DNA from: Methanofastidiosum sp964630765 | GTDB lineage: Archaea > Methanobacteriota_B > Thermococci > Methanofastidiosales > Methanofastidiosaceae | Assembly (NCBI GenBank): GCA_964630765.1 | Contig: CAZVXE010000018.1 | Span: 1-21,993 of the forward strand | Direction: 5' to 3' | DNA length: 21,993 nucleotides | Shown: piece after piece, positions 16,408 to 21,993 of the stretch | How positions within the stretch are numbered: position 1 is the first letter of the stretch | Layout of the letters: every line of letters starts with the position of its first letter | Program-made: the position numbers and the translations under genes | Notes under the pieces: model-generated | Told to the model about the DNA's origin: nothing | The model's database searches: none | The model's input: the letters and a program-made list of their open reading frames with translations, nothing else

Positions 16408-17610
16408 ATGATATTGAAAACTTCTAAGGAGATTCTAGGAGATATTACTCTCTGTGATCATTGCCTTGGAAGGCAGTTTGGAAAGATTTCAATATCTACA
16501 AATGAAAGAAGGGGCAAAGTAATAAGAAATTTATTGAATTGTTTGAATCCTGAACTATCAACTAATTTTGAGAAACAAAAGCCTTGTTTTCTTTGCGATA
16601 ATATTTTTGAAAGAACAGAGGACATTGTAAAAATTATATCTCCCGATTTCGAGTTTTTTACATTTCATGCAGGCACAAAGATTCCTGAAGAGATCATGAA
16701 AAAAGAGGAAATGCTCAAAGAGAAATATGGTCTTCAGTACCAGGAAAGCATCAAACAGGAACTGAATAGAGAACTTGGGAAAGAGATAGGGGCAATCATC
16801 GGGAAGGAGTTCAAAAGAGAAAAAGAAGACGTAACAATACTTCTGCACCCATACGATTCAAAAGTTGAGTATATTATTAATCCATTATTTATTTATGGCC
16901 GGTATAACAAGCTAGTTAGGGGAATCCCACAGACCAAATGGTTTTGCACAAAGTGCAAAGGTCGTGGATGTGCAAAGTGCGGCAATACAGGGAAAATGTA
17001 TGACATAAGCGTTGAGGAGTTGATATCCGAGTTGTTCTTAAAAGAAACTAAAGGTGCGGATTCATCTTTTCATGGCGCAGGTAGAGAAGACATCGACGTT
17101 TTAATGCTTGGTAACGGTAGACCTTTTGTTCTAGAAATAAAATCCCCCAAAATCCGAGATATCGATCTTCAAAAGCTTGAACTAGAAGTAAATCAAATGA
17201 ATGAAGGGAAAGTGAGAATTTCAGGTCTTTGCTTTGTTGAAAAGGAAATAGTTGAGAAAATAAAAAATACCCACATGAGAAAAACTTACTTGGCAGAGAT
17301 TGATGCATGCCTAACTGAAGATGAAAAGAAAAAAATTGAGGAATTTTTCATTGACAGAGACATATATCAAGAGACCCCAAACAGAGTTGTGCATAGAAGA
17401 GCGGATAAAACAAGAATTAGAAAGGTTTATAAAGTTCTTACCTCTAAGGAAAATTGCTCGTCACTAGAGATATATTGTGATGGTGGACTTTATATAAAGG
17501 AACTTATCTCTGGGGATGAGGAGAGAACAAATCCCAGTATTGCAGAATTATTGGGTAAGAATATAAAGTGTGTATTGCTAAATGTAATTAGTATTGAAGA
17601 GAAGGTGTAA
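16408..17610 (+). CDS. pus10: tRNA pseudouridine synthase Pus10
   Basis: Archaeal Pus10 makes pseudouridine at positions 54 and/or 55 of the tRNA T-loop. The protein has 400 residues. The N-terminal part holds Cys pairs expected to bind zinc (CDHC at 16-19 and CFLC at 60-63). A further Cys-rich stretch is CTKCKGRGCAKC at 180-191. The catalytic domain shows HGAGREDIDVLMLGNGRPFVLEIKSP from about 222 to 248, with the catalytic Asp in GREDID. The C-terminal HRRADKTRIRKV and GGLYIKELISGDEERTNPS motifs also fit. It ends two bases before rpl21e, so the genes are probably co-transcribed. The ribosome binding site is weak. Confidence 0.95.
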   Translation: MILKTSKEILGDITLCDHCLGRQFGKISISTNERRGKVIRNLLNCLNPELSTNFEKQKPCFLCDNIFERTEDIVKIISPDFEFFTFHAGTKIPEEIMKKEEMLKEKYGLQYQESIKQELNRELGKEIGAIIGKEFKREKEDVTILLHPYDSKVEYIINPLFIYGRYNKLVRGIPQTKWFCTKCKGRGCAKCGNTGKMYDISVEELISELFLKETKGADSSFHGAGREDIDVLMLGNGRPFVLEIKSPKIRDIDLQKLELEVNQMNEGKVRISGLCFVEKEIVEKIKNTHMRKTYLAEIDACLTEDEKKKIEEFFIDRDIYQETPNRVVHRRADKTRIRKVYKVLTSKENCSSLEIYCDGGLYIKELISGDEERTNPSIAELLGKNIKCVLLNVISIEEKV

Positions 17611-17612
17611 TA

Positions 17613-17909
17613 ATGGCTAGAAAATCTCATGGTTTCAGAATAAAGACAAGAGGTAAACTATCAAAAGATGTGAGAACAAGGGGAAAAGTCCCCGTATCAA
17701 GGATCCTTCAGGTATTTAATGTAGGAGACCCCGTTCACGTTATTTTAGAACCGTCTGTCCACAAAGGCATGCCCTTCCCAAGATTTCACGGGAAAACAGG
17801 CAAGGTAATTGGAAAGAGGGGTTCAGCTTATCTACTTTCTGTAATGGATGGAAATAAAGAAAAGACTGTTATTTCAAGACCTGAACATATGAAGAAACAG
17901 GTATTTTAA
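17613..17909 (+). CDS. rpl21e: Ribosomal protein eL21 (L21e)
   Basis: This 98-residue basic protein of the large ribosomal subunit is found in archaea and eukaryotes. The family start KSHGFRIKTRGKLSKDVRTRGK, then FNVGDPVHVILEPSVHKGMPFPRFHGKTGKVIGKRGSAYLLSV, is unmistakable. A GGTG stands six bases before the ATG, inside the last codons of pus10. Its place before rpo4, DUF655 and the 16S rRNA dimethyltransferase gene is a conserved archaeal cluster. (Motifs are quoted in short; the match covers the whole protein.). Confidence 0.97.
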   Translation: MARKSHGFRIKTRGKLSKDVRTRGKVPVSRILQVFNVGDPVHVILEPSVHKGMPFPRFHGKTGKVIGKRGSAYLLSVMDGNKEKTVISRPEHMKKQVF

Positions 17910-17921
17910 AGAGGTTCTTTC

Positions 17922-18263
17922 ATGATAGGAAAGGAAATAATCTCTGAAGATATTGTTCCAATAACAAAAGTAAAAGAGATACTTTCCAGTAGAGCTGAAA
18001 AAATCGAATTGGGATATGAACAAGGAATTTCATTAGATTATACAAATAAATTCAGCAAAATGGAAATTGAGGATATAGAAAAAGTTGCTGCAGAACTTAC
18101 AGAAAAAGTTCCAAGATTAAAAAAGGAAAATATAATCAAAATAGTCGATATTGTTCCAGAAGACAAGAAAGACGTCGAAGTAATATTCTCAAAAGAAAGG
18201 TTAATATTGGACGAAGATGAAGTTAAATCCATATTGGAAATTATTGCAAAATATAAAAAATAA
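17922..18263 (+). CDS. rpoF: RNA polymerase subunit Rpo4 (RpoF)
   Basis: Rpo4 (113 residues) forms the stalk of archaeal RNA polymerase with Rpo7 and is the homologue of eukaryotic Rpb4. The N-terminal segment with EIISEDIVPITKVKEIL and the C-terminal acidic helices (DEDEVKSILEIIAKYKK) fit the family. The strongest support is context: it lies directly between rpl21e and the DUF655 gene, as in many archaea. The sequence itself is poorly conserved, as is normal for this subunit. Confidence 0.9.
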   Translation: MIGKEIISEDIVPITKVKEILSSRAEKIELGYEQGISLDYTNKFSKMEIEDIEKVAAELTEKVPRLKKENIIKIVDIVPEDKKDVEVIFSKERLILDEDEVKSILEIIAKYKK

Positions 18264-18851
18264 GTGAAATTTATGATGATGAGAACTGGCATTTTTGAGG
18301 AGTATGGGATAGTTCTGGATTACCTCCCACAGGGTTTCCCAGGCGAGAACCTCCCGCCTCATAAGAGAACACCTATTGCGCATATAATAGGTGAAAATTA
18401 TTTCTCCTTGCTAGAGGTAGTTCCATCAGAAGATCTTTCAATGTATGAAAGAGTTTTCATAGGTAAAGGCAAAAGGGATAAAATAGCCCGAGTTAAAAAA
18501 AGACTCCGCCACAATGAGCTAAGTGCAACAGCAAAGGGCGAATTAAGATTTATTGTCGAGAAGATCGTATCTGAAAACGAGCAAAAATTTGTCGAGTTTT
18601 TCAGTACTTCTGGCCCTATATCAATTAGGTACCACAAGCTTGAGCTTTTGCCAGGACTTGGGAAAAAATTGATGAATGAGATCCTAGAGGAAAGGAAAAA
18701 AGGACCCTTCAAATCATTTAATGACATAAAAGAGAGAGTTCCATCTATACCAGATCCAAAAAAAATGATTATAAATAGAATAATCAACGAGATGCAAGAA
18801 GTTGATAGATATTCTATTTTTGTAAGCAGACCCCCAAAAGAGATGGAATGA
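18264..18851 (+). CDS. DUF655 RNA-associated protein with helix-hairpin-helix
   Basis: This protein of up to 195 residues belongs to the archaeal DUF655 family, whose gene is typically next to ksgA. The N-terminal half is an S1/OB-like nucleic-acid domain (EYGIVLDYLPQG, then VFIGKGKRDKIARVKKRL). Near the C terminus is a helix-hairpin-helix (LELLPGLGKKLMNEILEERK, then KSFNDIKERVP), so it likely binds RNA or DNA. The longest frame starts with GTG right after the rpo4 stop. That GTGA could instead be the ribosome binding site for one of three ATG codons at 18273, 18276 or 18279, which I find more likely. It overlaps ksgA by the ATGA at 18848-18851. Its exact function is not known. Confidence 0.88.
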   Translation: MKFMMMRTGIFEEYGIVLDYLPQGFPGENLPPHKRTPIAHIIGENYFSLLEVVPSEDLSMYERVFIGKGKRDKIARVKKRLRHNELSATAKGELRFIVEKIVSENEQKFVEFFSTSGPISIRYHKLELLPGLGKKLMNEILEERKKGPFKSFNDIKERVPSIPDPKKMIINRIINEMQEVDRYSIFVSRPPKEME

Positions 18852-19639
18852 TACAAGACAGACTTTTTTATCTTTTGAATAAATACAAGATAAGCCCTTC
18901 TAAAAGCTTTTCTCAAAATTTTCTTATTTCTGATGAAGTCTTAAGATTCATGGCCTCCTACGGTAAGGGGAAAGTCCTTGAAATAGGCCCAGGTTTGGGA
19001 TTTCTCACAGAAAAGCTATCTAAGGTATGTGACAAAGTCGTTGCTGTAGAGATGGATAAGAATCTTGTCAATATTCTCAAACAAGAGTATAATTTTGATA
19101 ATGTTGAAATAGTATGCGATGACTTCCTAAAGTTCGAAGACAAAAATTTTGATACAGTTGTTTCGAGTATCCCTTATGCCATATCCTCGCAGATAACATT
19201 CAAATTATTTGAAATGAACTTTGAAACTGCAACATTACTGTATCAAAAAGAATTTGCAAGGAGATTTATTTCAAATCCAGGCGAAGACGATTATTCTAGG
19301 CTTTCTGTAATGTCTAAAATCTATTCAGAAATTGAGGTCTTAAGAGATGTCCCTCCTTCGGCCTTTTATCCTGAACCAAAGGTATGGTCTTCTATAGCCC
19401 ACATCAAACTGGATAAGAAATTTGAAATAAATGATGTCTTTGAAAACACAGTCAGGGCCCTTTTTACACACAGAAACAAAATTGTCCATAAGGCAATCTA
19501 CCATTCAAGAGACATATTTGGAAAAGGAAAAGAATTCAAGCAATCGCTCGATGAAATCCCTTATAAGGATAGGAGAGTATATACCCTAGATATCTTTGAA
19601 ATAAAAGAGATAAGTGATTGGCTTGAAGGGATATTATGA
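18848..19639 (+). CDS. ksgA: 16S rRNA adenine dimethyltransferase (RsmA/KsgA/Dim1)
   Basis: KsgA dimethylates two adjacent adenines near the 3' end of 16S rRNA during late small-subunit maturation. At 263 residues it has the family length. The N-terminal SFSQNFLISDEVL matches the consensus GQNFL region, and the SAM-binding motif VLEIGPGLGFLTEKL holds GPGLG at 47-51. The VAVEMDKNL acidic loop is present. Motif IV, normally N-L/I-P-Y, reads S-I-P-Y here (residues 107-110), a Ser in place of the catalytic-pocket Asn. The C-terminal domain (RALFTHRNKIVHKAI) is typical. It overlaps both neighbours by ATGA, including the isoprenoid-synthase-like gene downstream, which is not a usual partner. Confidence 0.95.
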   Translation: MIQDRLFYLLNKYKISPSKSFSQNFLISDEVLRFMASYGKGKVLEIGPGLGFLTEKLSKVCDKVVAVEMDKNLVNILKQEYNFDNVEIVCDDFLKFEDKNFDTVVSSIPYAISSQITFKLFEMNFETATLLYQKEFARRFISNPGEDDYSRLSVMSKIYSEIEVLRDVPPSAFYPEPKVWSSIAHIKLDKKFEINDVFENTVRALFTHRNKIVHKAIYHSRDIFGKGKEFKQSLDEIPYKDRRVYTLDIFEIKEISDWLEGIL

Positions 19640-20589
19640 TTTTTTTTGATGATTTTGATAAAGAGATTAACAAGGTACTTTTTGATGTCAATTGTTTTAT
19701 AGGCGGTCTGGAAAAACCAATTTCTGATCTAGGGATTACCTTTCTTGATAAATTCAAGGTTTCTCTAAAAGGATTCAATACGTTTCTTCTTTTCCCATAT
19801 TGGCTTTCAGACGGATTTGATATTAGGGATAAAAAAGATGTTTCTAGAAAACTCTCTAATCTTGATGTTTATGGGATAATGCATTTGAGAATTATTGATG
19901 ACATACTGGACAATCCAGAAAAAATTGACAGGAACTTACTTCTTTTATCTAACATCTGTGAGTTCAAGATGTATGAAATATGCTTTAAGCTAATAGGGAG
20001 AAATGAAAGTTTTTTGAAAGACCTAGAAGATACTTTAACATATTTTTCAAATGCCATTCTTTTTGAAAAACAACATTATACCTATAAGGGCCTATTGACA
20101 GAGGAAATGAAAAACTATAATTATGAGCTTATGTCAAGAAAGGCCTTCCATTTGAGAATCCCTATTTTATCGTATTTGTATCTTGAAGGATCAGACGAAA
20201 AGAAAAGAAAAGATTTTTTTTCCATGATGGAATGCTGGGGAACTTCGATGCAGCTGTTTAATGATGTTGTTGGATGGAAGGATGATTTTACTTCTGGCCA
20301 GATGACGTATCCCCTTGCTAAAGTTATTGAATACCTTGAAAATGAGAATTTAGTTGATCAAGGAAAAGCTGACGTAATGGATATCGCTGCTGCATTTATT
20401 GAAACAAATATTTTAGAGGATACACTTGGCATCTCTTTAAAGTATCAAAAAATGGCGATTGAGTCTATAAAAGGATATAATATGCGTTATTTAAACGAGT
20501 TCTTTGAAGATTCTTCCAGCAAAATATCTTCAAGCATTGACAAATTTAAAAATAAAAGAGAGAGCATTTTAAAAGATATAATAAATTGA
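19636..20589 (+). CDS. Class I isoprenoid-synthase-fold enzyme, ComQ-like candidate peptide prenyltransferase
   Basis: This 317-residue all-helical protein carries the two metal-binding motifs of class I terpenoid/prenyl-diphosphate enzymes. The first is DDILD at residues 88-92 (DDxxD). The second is N209-D210-x-x-G213-x-x-x-D217, a close variant of the NSE motif of terpene synthases, followed by TSGQMTYPLAKVIEYL, like the segment after the second Asp motif in prenyl synthases. The spacing of about 120 residues suits this fold. The enzyme should bind a Mg2+-diphosphate such as GPP, FPP or GGPP. ComQ of Bacillus has this fold and prenylates a Trp of the ComX peptide. The next gene here encodes a Trp-repeat peptide and the one after a histidine kinase, so a ComQ-like role is the best hypothesis. 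Alternatives are a terpene cyclase or a lipid enzyme. It is coupled to ksgA by ATGA and has no membrane segment. Confidence 0.75.
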   Translation: MIFFDDFDKEINKVLFDVNCFIGGLEKPISDLGITFLDKFKVSLKGFNTFLLFPYWLSDGFDIRDKKDVSRKLSNLDVYGIMHLRIIDDILDNPEKIDRNLLLLSNICEFKMYEICFKLIGRNESFLKDLEDTLTYFSNAILFEKQHYTYKGLLTEEMKNYNYELMSRKAFHLRIPILSYLYLEGSDEKKRKDFFSMMECWGTSMQLFNDVVGWKDDFTSGQMTYPLAKVIEYLENENLVDQGKADVMDIAAAFIETNILEDTLGISLKYQKMAIESIKGYNMRYLNEFFEDSSSKISSSIDKFKNKRESILKDIIN

Positions 20590-20610
20590 GAAATTCGCAA
20601 TTTTATTTAG

Positions 20611-20625
20611 TTAAATTTATATATT
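20611..20625 (+). promoter_or_regulatory. TATA box of the Trp-repeat peptide gene
   Basis: TTTATATA at 20616-20623, preceded by an A-rich BRE-like stretch (GTTAAA), would place transcription start near 20645. That leaves a leader of about 12 bases containing the GGTGAT ribosome binding site. The peptide gene therefore probably has its own promoter, distinct from the ksgA/isoprenoid-enzyme transcript. Confidence 0.6.
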
Positions 20626-20648
20626 AATCATTAAAACAATAAATGGTA

Positions 20649-20654
20649 GGTGAT
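20649..20654 (+). promoter_or_regulatory. Shine-Dalgarno deciding the peptide start
   Basis: GGTGAT matches the archaeal 16S rRNA 3' end and lies three bases before the ATG at 20658. It lies inside the frame of an earlier ATG (20643), which would add five residues but sits at the predicted transcription start without a ribosome binding site. I therefore choose 20658. Confidence 0.6.
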
Positions 20655-20657
20655 TTT

Positions 20658-20807
20658 ATGGATAAAACTACACATGAATTAATTAAAATGCATTTAAAAG
20701 AAAATGAAGTAACAGGGTTCGTTTCTCTAGCCGCACCTGAATTTTGGATTCAAGCAAAACCTGAATTTTGGATTGAGGCTAAACCCGCATTTTGGATATC
20801 AGAATAA
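20658..20807 (+). CDS. Short peptide with three PxFWI repeats, ComX-like candidate signal precursor
   Basis: A 49-residue frame gives a charged N-terminal leader (MDKTTHELIKMHLKENE, about residues 1-24) and a C-terminal part of three tandem 8-residue units: PEFWIQAK (27-34), PEFWIEAK (35-42) and PAFWISE (43-49). Trp falls at 30, 38 and 46, exactly eight apart, and the last Trp is four residues from the end. ComX pheromones are likewise made from a roughly 55-residue precursor whose prenylated Trp lies near the C terminus. The gene stands between an isoprenoid-synthase-fold enzyme and a multi-pass histidine kinase. There is no signal peptide, so export would need another factor. The TATA box and GGTGAT support expression. 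Alternatives are a membrane-active peptide or a precursor for a different Trp modification. Codon differences between units show they are older than a fresh duplication. Confidence 0.75.
   Translation: MDKTTHELIKMHLKENEVTGFVSLAAPEFWIQAKPEFWIEAKPAFWISE
20736..20807 (+). repeat. Three 24-base in-frame tandem repeats
   Basis: Units start at 20736, 20760 and 20784. Units 1 and 2 share their first 15 bases exactly (CCTGAATTTTGGATT), while unit 3 begins CCCGCATTTTGGATA. The last codon is AAA (Lys) in units 1 and 2 and TAA (stop) in unit 3, so the gene ends exactly on a repeat boundary. Confidence 0.9.
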
Positions 20808-20819
20808 ATTTTGGTAAAT

Positions 20820-21993
20820 ATGTACGAAATTTTATATTTATCCTTTTTTTTTAATATTATTCTAGGCAGTTACAGCTTAATTAATAATTATAAATCTAAA
20901 CTTAACATATTATTTTCTATATTAGCATTTGTAAATGCAGGAATAATAATCACTAACCCACTTATTATTATAAGAGAGTATCACTTATTATGGGAAAAAG
21001 TTAATATTTTTTTTGTACTGTGGACACCGACTTTATACTTAATGTGGAGTTTTGTACTTTCAAGAAAAAAATTGAGAATAAAGGATATTTATTTGATAAT
21101 TATGAGCACTGTATTATCTTTAAGTCTATTAACTAATCTTCTTGTTGCAGACCTAAAGATTGTCGAAGGAAGATTCATAGAAGAATTTGGGCCTTTGTTC
21201 AATTTGTTTTTTATTTACTATATATTTTGTTTCGGCTACGGCTTATATACTCTTCTAAGCTCTTACAGAAAAGAAAAAGTTGTAATTGAAAAGAGAAAAT
21301 ATCTAATGGCATTTATCGGCACTCTTATTCCAATCTCAACAAGCGTCATTATTAATTTCATTTTAATTTATATTGAAATATTAACCGAATTAAAAGGGAA
21401 TATATTGATATTTCCAATAACAAATTCAATTATGATGGTGTTTTTTTCTTATGCAGTTTTTAGATATGGATTTCTTAAATCGGATATTACTATCAAAGAA
21501 AAACTTGACACATTACGCATAAAAATATTATATATTACAAATATAATTATAATTGGACTTGGATGTATCGTTGCTATTATTCGCATTATTGTTTTTGGTT
21601 ACTCGGTAGATGAAACTATCATTGAAACTTTTTTTATTGTTATTACTGTAATGGTCTTGATAGATCTGGGTATACATTATTCTTTATCCAAATATATACA
21701 TGATAAAATAGTAACCCCCCTAGAAATGATATCCCGCCAATCAGAAGAAGTGGGCAAAGGTAATTTTAATCTAAAAGTGGGTTTTGAAGGCGATGATGAA
21801 CTAGCAGTTCTTTCAAGACAAATGGATGAGATGACTGAAAAATTAGAAAGGACCTCCCAAATAAGGGAAAATTTCAACAAAACTTTACAAATTGAAGTCC
21901 AGAATAAAACAGAGAAACTTCAAGAAGCCTACAACCAGTTGGAGAACTCAGACAAGGCAAAGAAAGATTTTATTGATGCGATAGCCCATGAAT
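20820..21993 (+). CDS. Multi-pass membrane sensor histidine kinase, ComP-like candidate receptor (cut by right edge)
   Basis: The frame is open from ATG at 20820 to the window end (391 codons). Residues 1-220 hold about seven hydrophobic helices (near 3-19, 28-50, 60-80, 90-109, 124-146, 160-187, 194-217). They end in SYAVFRYGFLK, typical of the 7TM N-terminal region of histidine kinases. Two more helices (234-260, 268-288) lead into a HAMP domain (about 293-345, VTPLEMISRQSEEVGKGNF and GDDELAVLSRQMDEMTEKL). A coiled coil follows, then the H-box DFIDAIAHE with the phospho-accepting His at 390. The ATPase domain and any response regulator lie outside. It starts 12 bases after the peptide gene with only a weak GGT before it, so it is probably translated from the same transcript. 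Its ligand is inferred to be the neighbouring peptide. Confidence 0.85.
   Translation, partial: MYEILYLSFFFNIILGSYSLINNYKSKLNILFSILAFVNAGIIITNPLIIIREYHLLWEKVNIFFVLWTPTLYLMWSFVLSRKKLRIKDIYLIIMSTVLSLSLLTNLLVADLKIVEGRFIEEFGPLFNLFFIYYIFCFGYGLYTLLSSYRKEKVVIEKRKYLMAFIGTLIPISTSVIINFILIYIEILTELKGNILIFPITNSIMMVFFSYAVFRYGFLKSDITIKEKLDTLRIKILYITNIIIIGLGCIVAIIRIIVFGYSVDETIIETFFIVITVMVLIDLGIHYSLSKYIHDKIVTPLEMISRQSEEVGKGNFNLKVGFEGDDELAVLSRQMDEMTEKLERTSQIRENFNKTLQIEVQNKTEKLQEAYNQLENSDKAKKDFIDAIAHE

Noticed and set aside
18398..18916. Minus-strand frame of 172 codons opposite the DUF655 gene
   Set aside because: It spans the DUF655-ksgA junction on the opposite strand, where both real genes are complete and recognisable.
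19636..20589. Enzyme as the archaeal lipid GGPP/FPP synthase
   Set aside because: The second Asp-rich DDxxD motif of chain-elongating synthases is replaced by an NDxxGxxxD motif, and the usual residues around the first motif are not seen.
20643..20657. Earlier in-frame ATG adding MVGDF to the Trp-repeat peptide
   Set aside because: It overlaps the GGTGAT ribosome binding site of the later ATG, falls at the predicted transcription start, and has no ribosome binding site of its own.
20808..20815. A fourth ATTTTGG copy after the peptide stop, as if a decayed fourth repeat
   Set aside because: It is 19 rather than 24 bases from the third copy and in another frame, with no other matching bases, so it is probably chance in AT-rich sequence.

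Overview
The window is a gene-dense, AT-rich stretch of an archaeal chromosome, almost certainly euryarchaeal. Archaeal markers include Pus10, ribosomal protein L21e, Rpo4 (RpoF), a DUF655 protein, a diphthine synthase, a split archaeal-type glutamate synthase, and TATA-box promoters close to start codons. An AT-rich archaeon with tetrahydrofolate (not only methanopterin) one-carbon genes recalls lineages such as Methanofastidiosa, Theionarchaea or Thermoplasmata, but the taxon is an inference only.

Layout. (1) Positions 1-3521, minus strand: glutamate synthase operon with a class-II amidotransferase subunit, an FMN/iron-sulfur synthase subunit, a four-cluster ferredoxin, and a FAD/NAD oxidoreductase that runs off the left edge. 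(2) Positions 3636-10408: folate one-carbon block. fhs (minus) and a 5-formyl-THF cyclo-ligase (plus) diverge from one symmetric promoter. A tightly overlapping minus-strand operon glyA-folD-folC-MFS transporter follows. Together these link formate, serine/glycine and polyglutamylated folates. (3) Positions 10583-12659: an Lrp/AsnC-like regulator and glnA. With region 1 they form a glutamine/glutamate assimilation set. (4) Positions 12781-19639: translation block with dph5, a 934-residue helical protein built of nine 70/74-residue repeats, pus10, rpl21e, rpo4, a DUF655 protein and rsmA/ksgA.

(5) Positions 19636-21993 hold the most exciting part. The rsmA/ksgA stop codon overlaps the start of a class I isoprenoid-synthase-fold enzyme carrying DDxxD and NSE-like metal-binding motifs. 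Next, behind its own TATA box and Shine-Dalgarno, is a 49-codon gene whose product ends in three 8-residue repeats around Phe-Trp-Ile, the last Trp four residues from the C terminus. Twelve bases later begins a sensor histidine kinase with about nine membrane helices, HAMP and an H-box, cut by the right edge. The order prenyl-enzyme, short Trp peptide, multi-pass histidine kinase is that of comQ-comX-comP, the Bacillus quorum-sensing locus in which ComQ prenylates a Trp of ComX and ComP senses it. I propose an archaeal ComQXP-like peptide signalling system. This rests on gene order and motifs, not on an alignment.

No tRNA, rRNA, CRISPR array, insertion sequence or prophage was seen, and no stretch over 300 bases lacks a gene.
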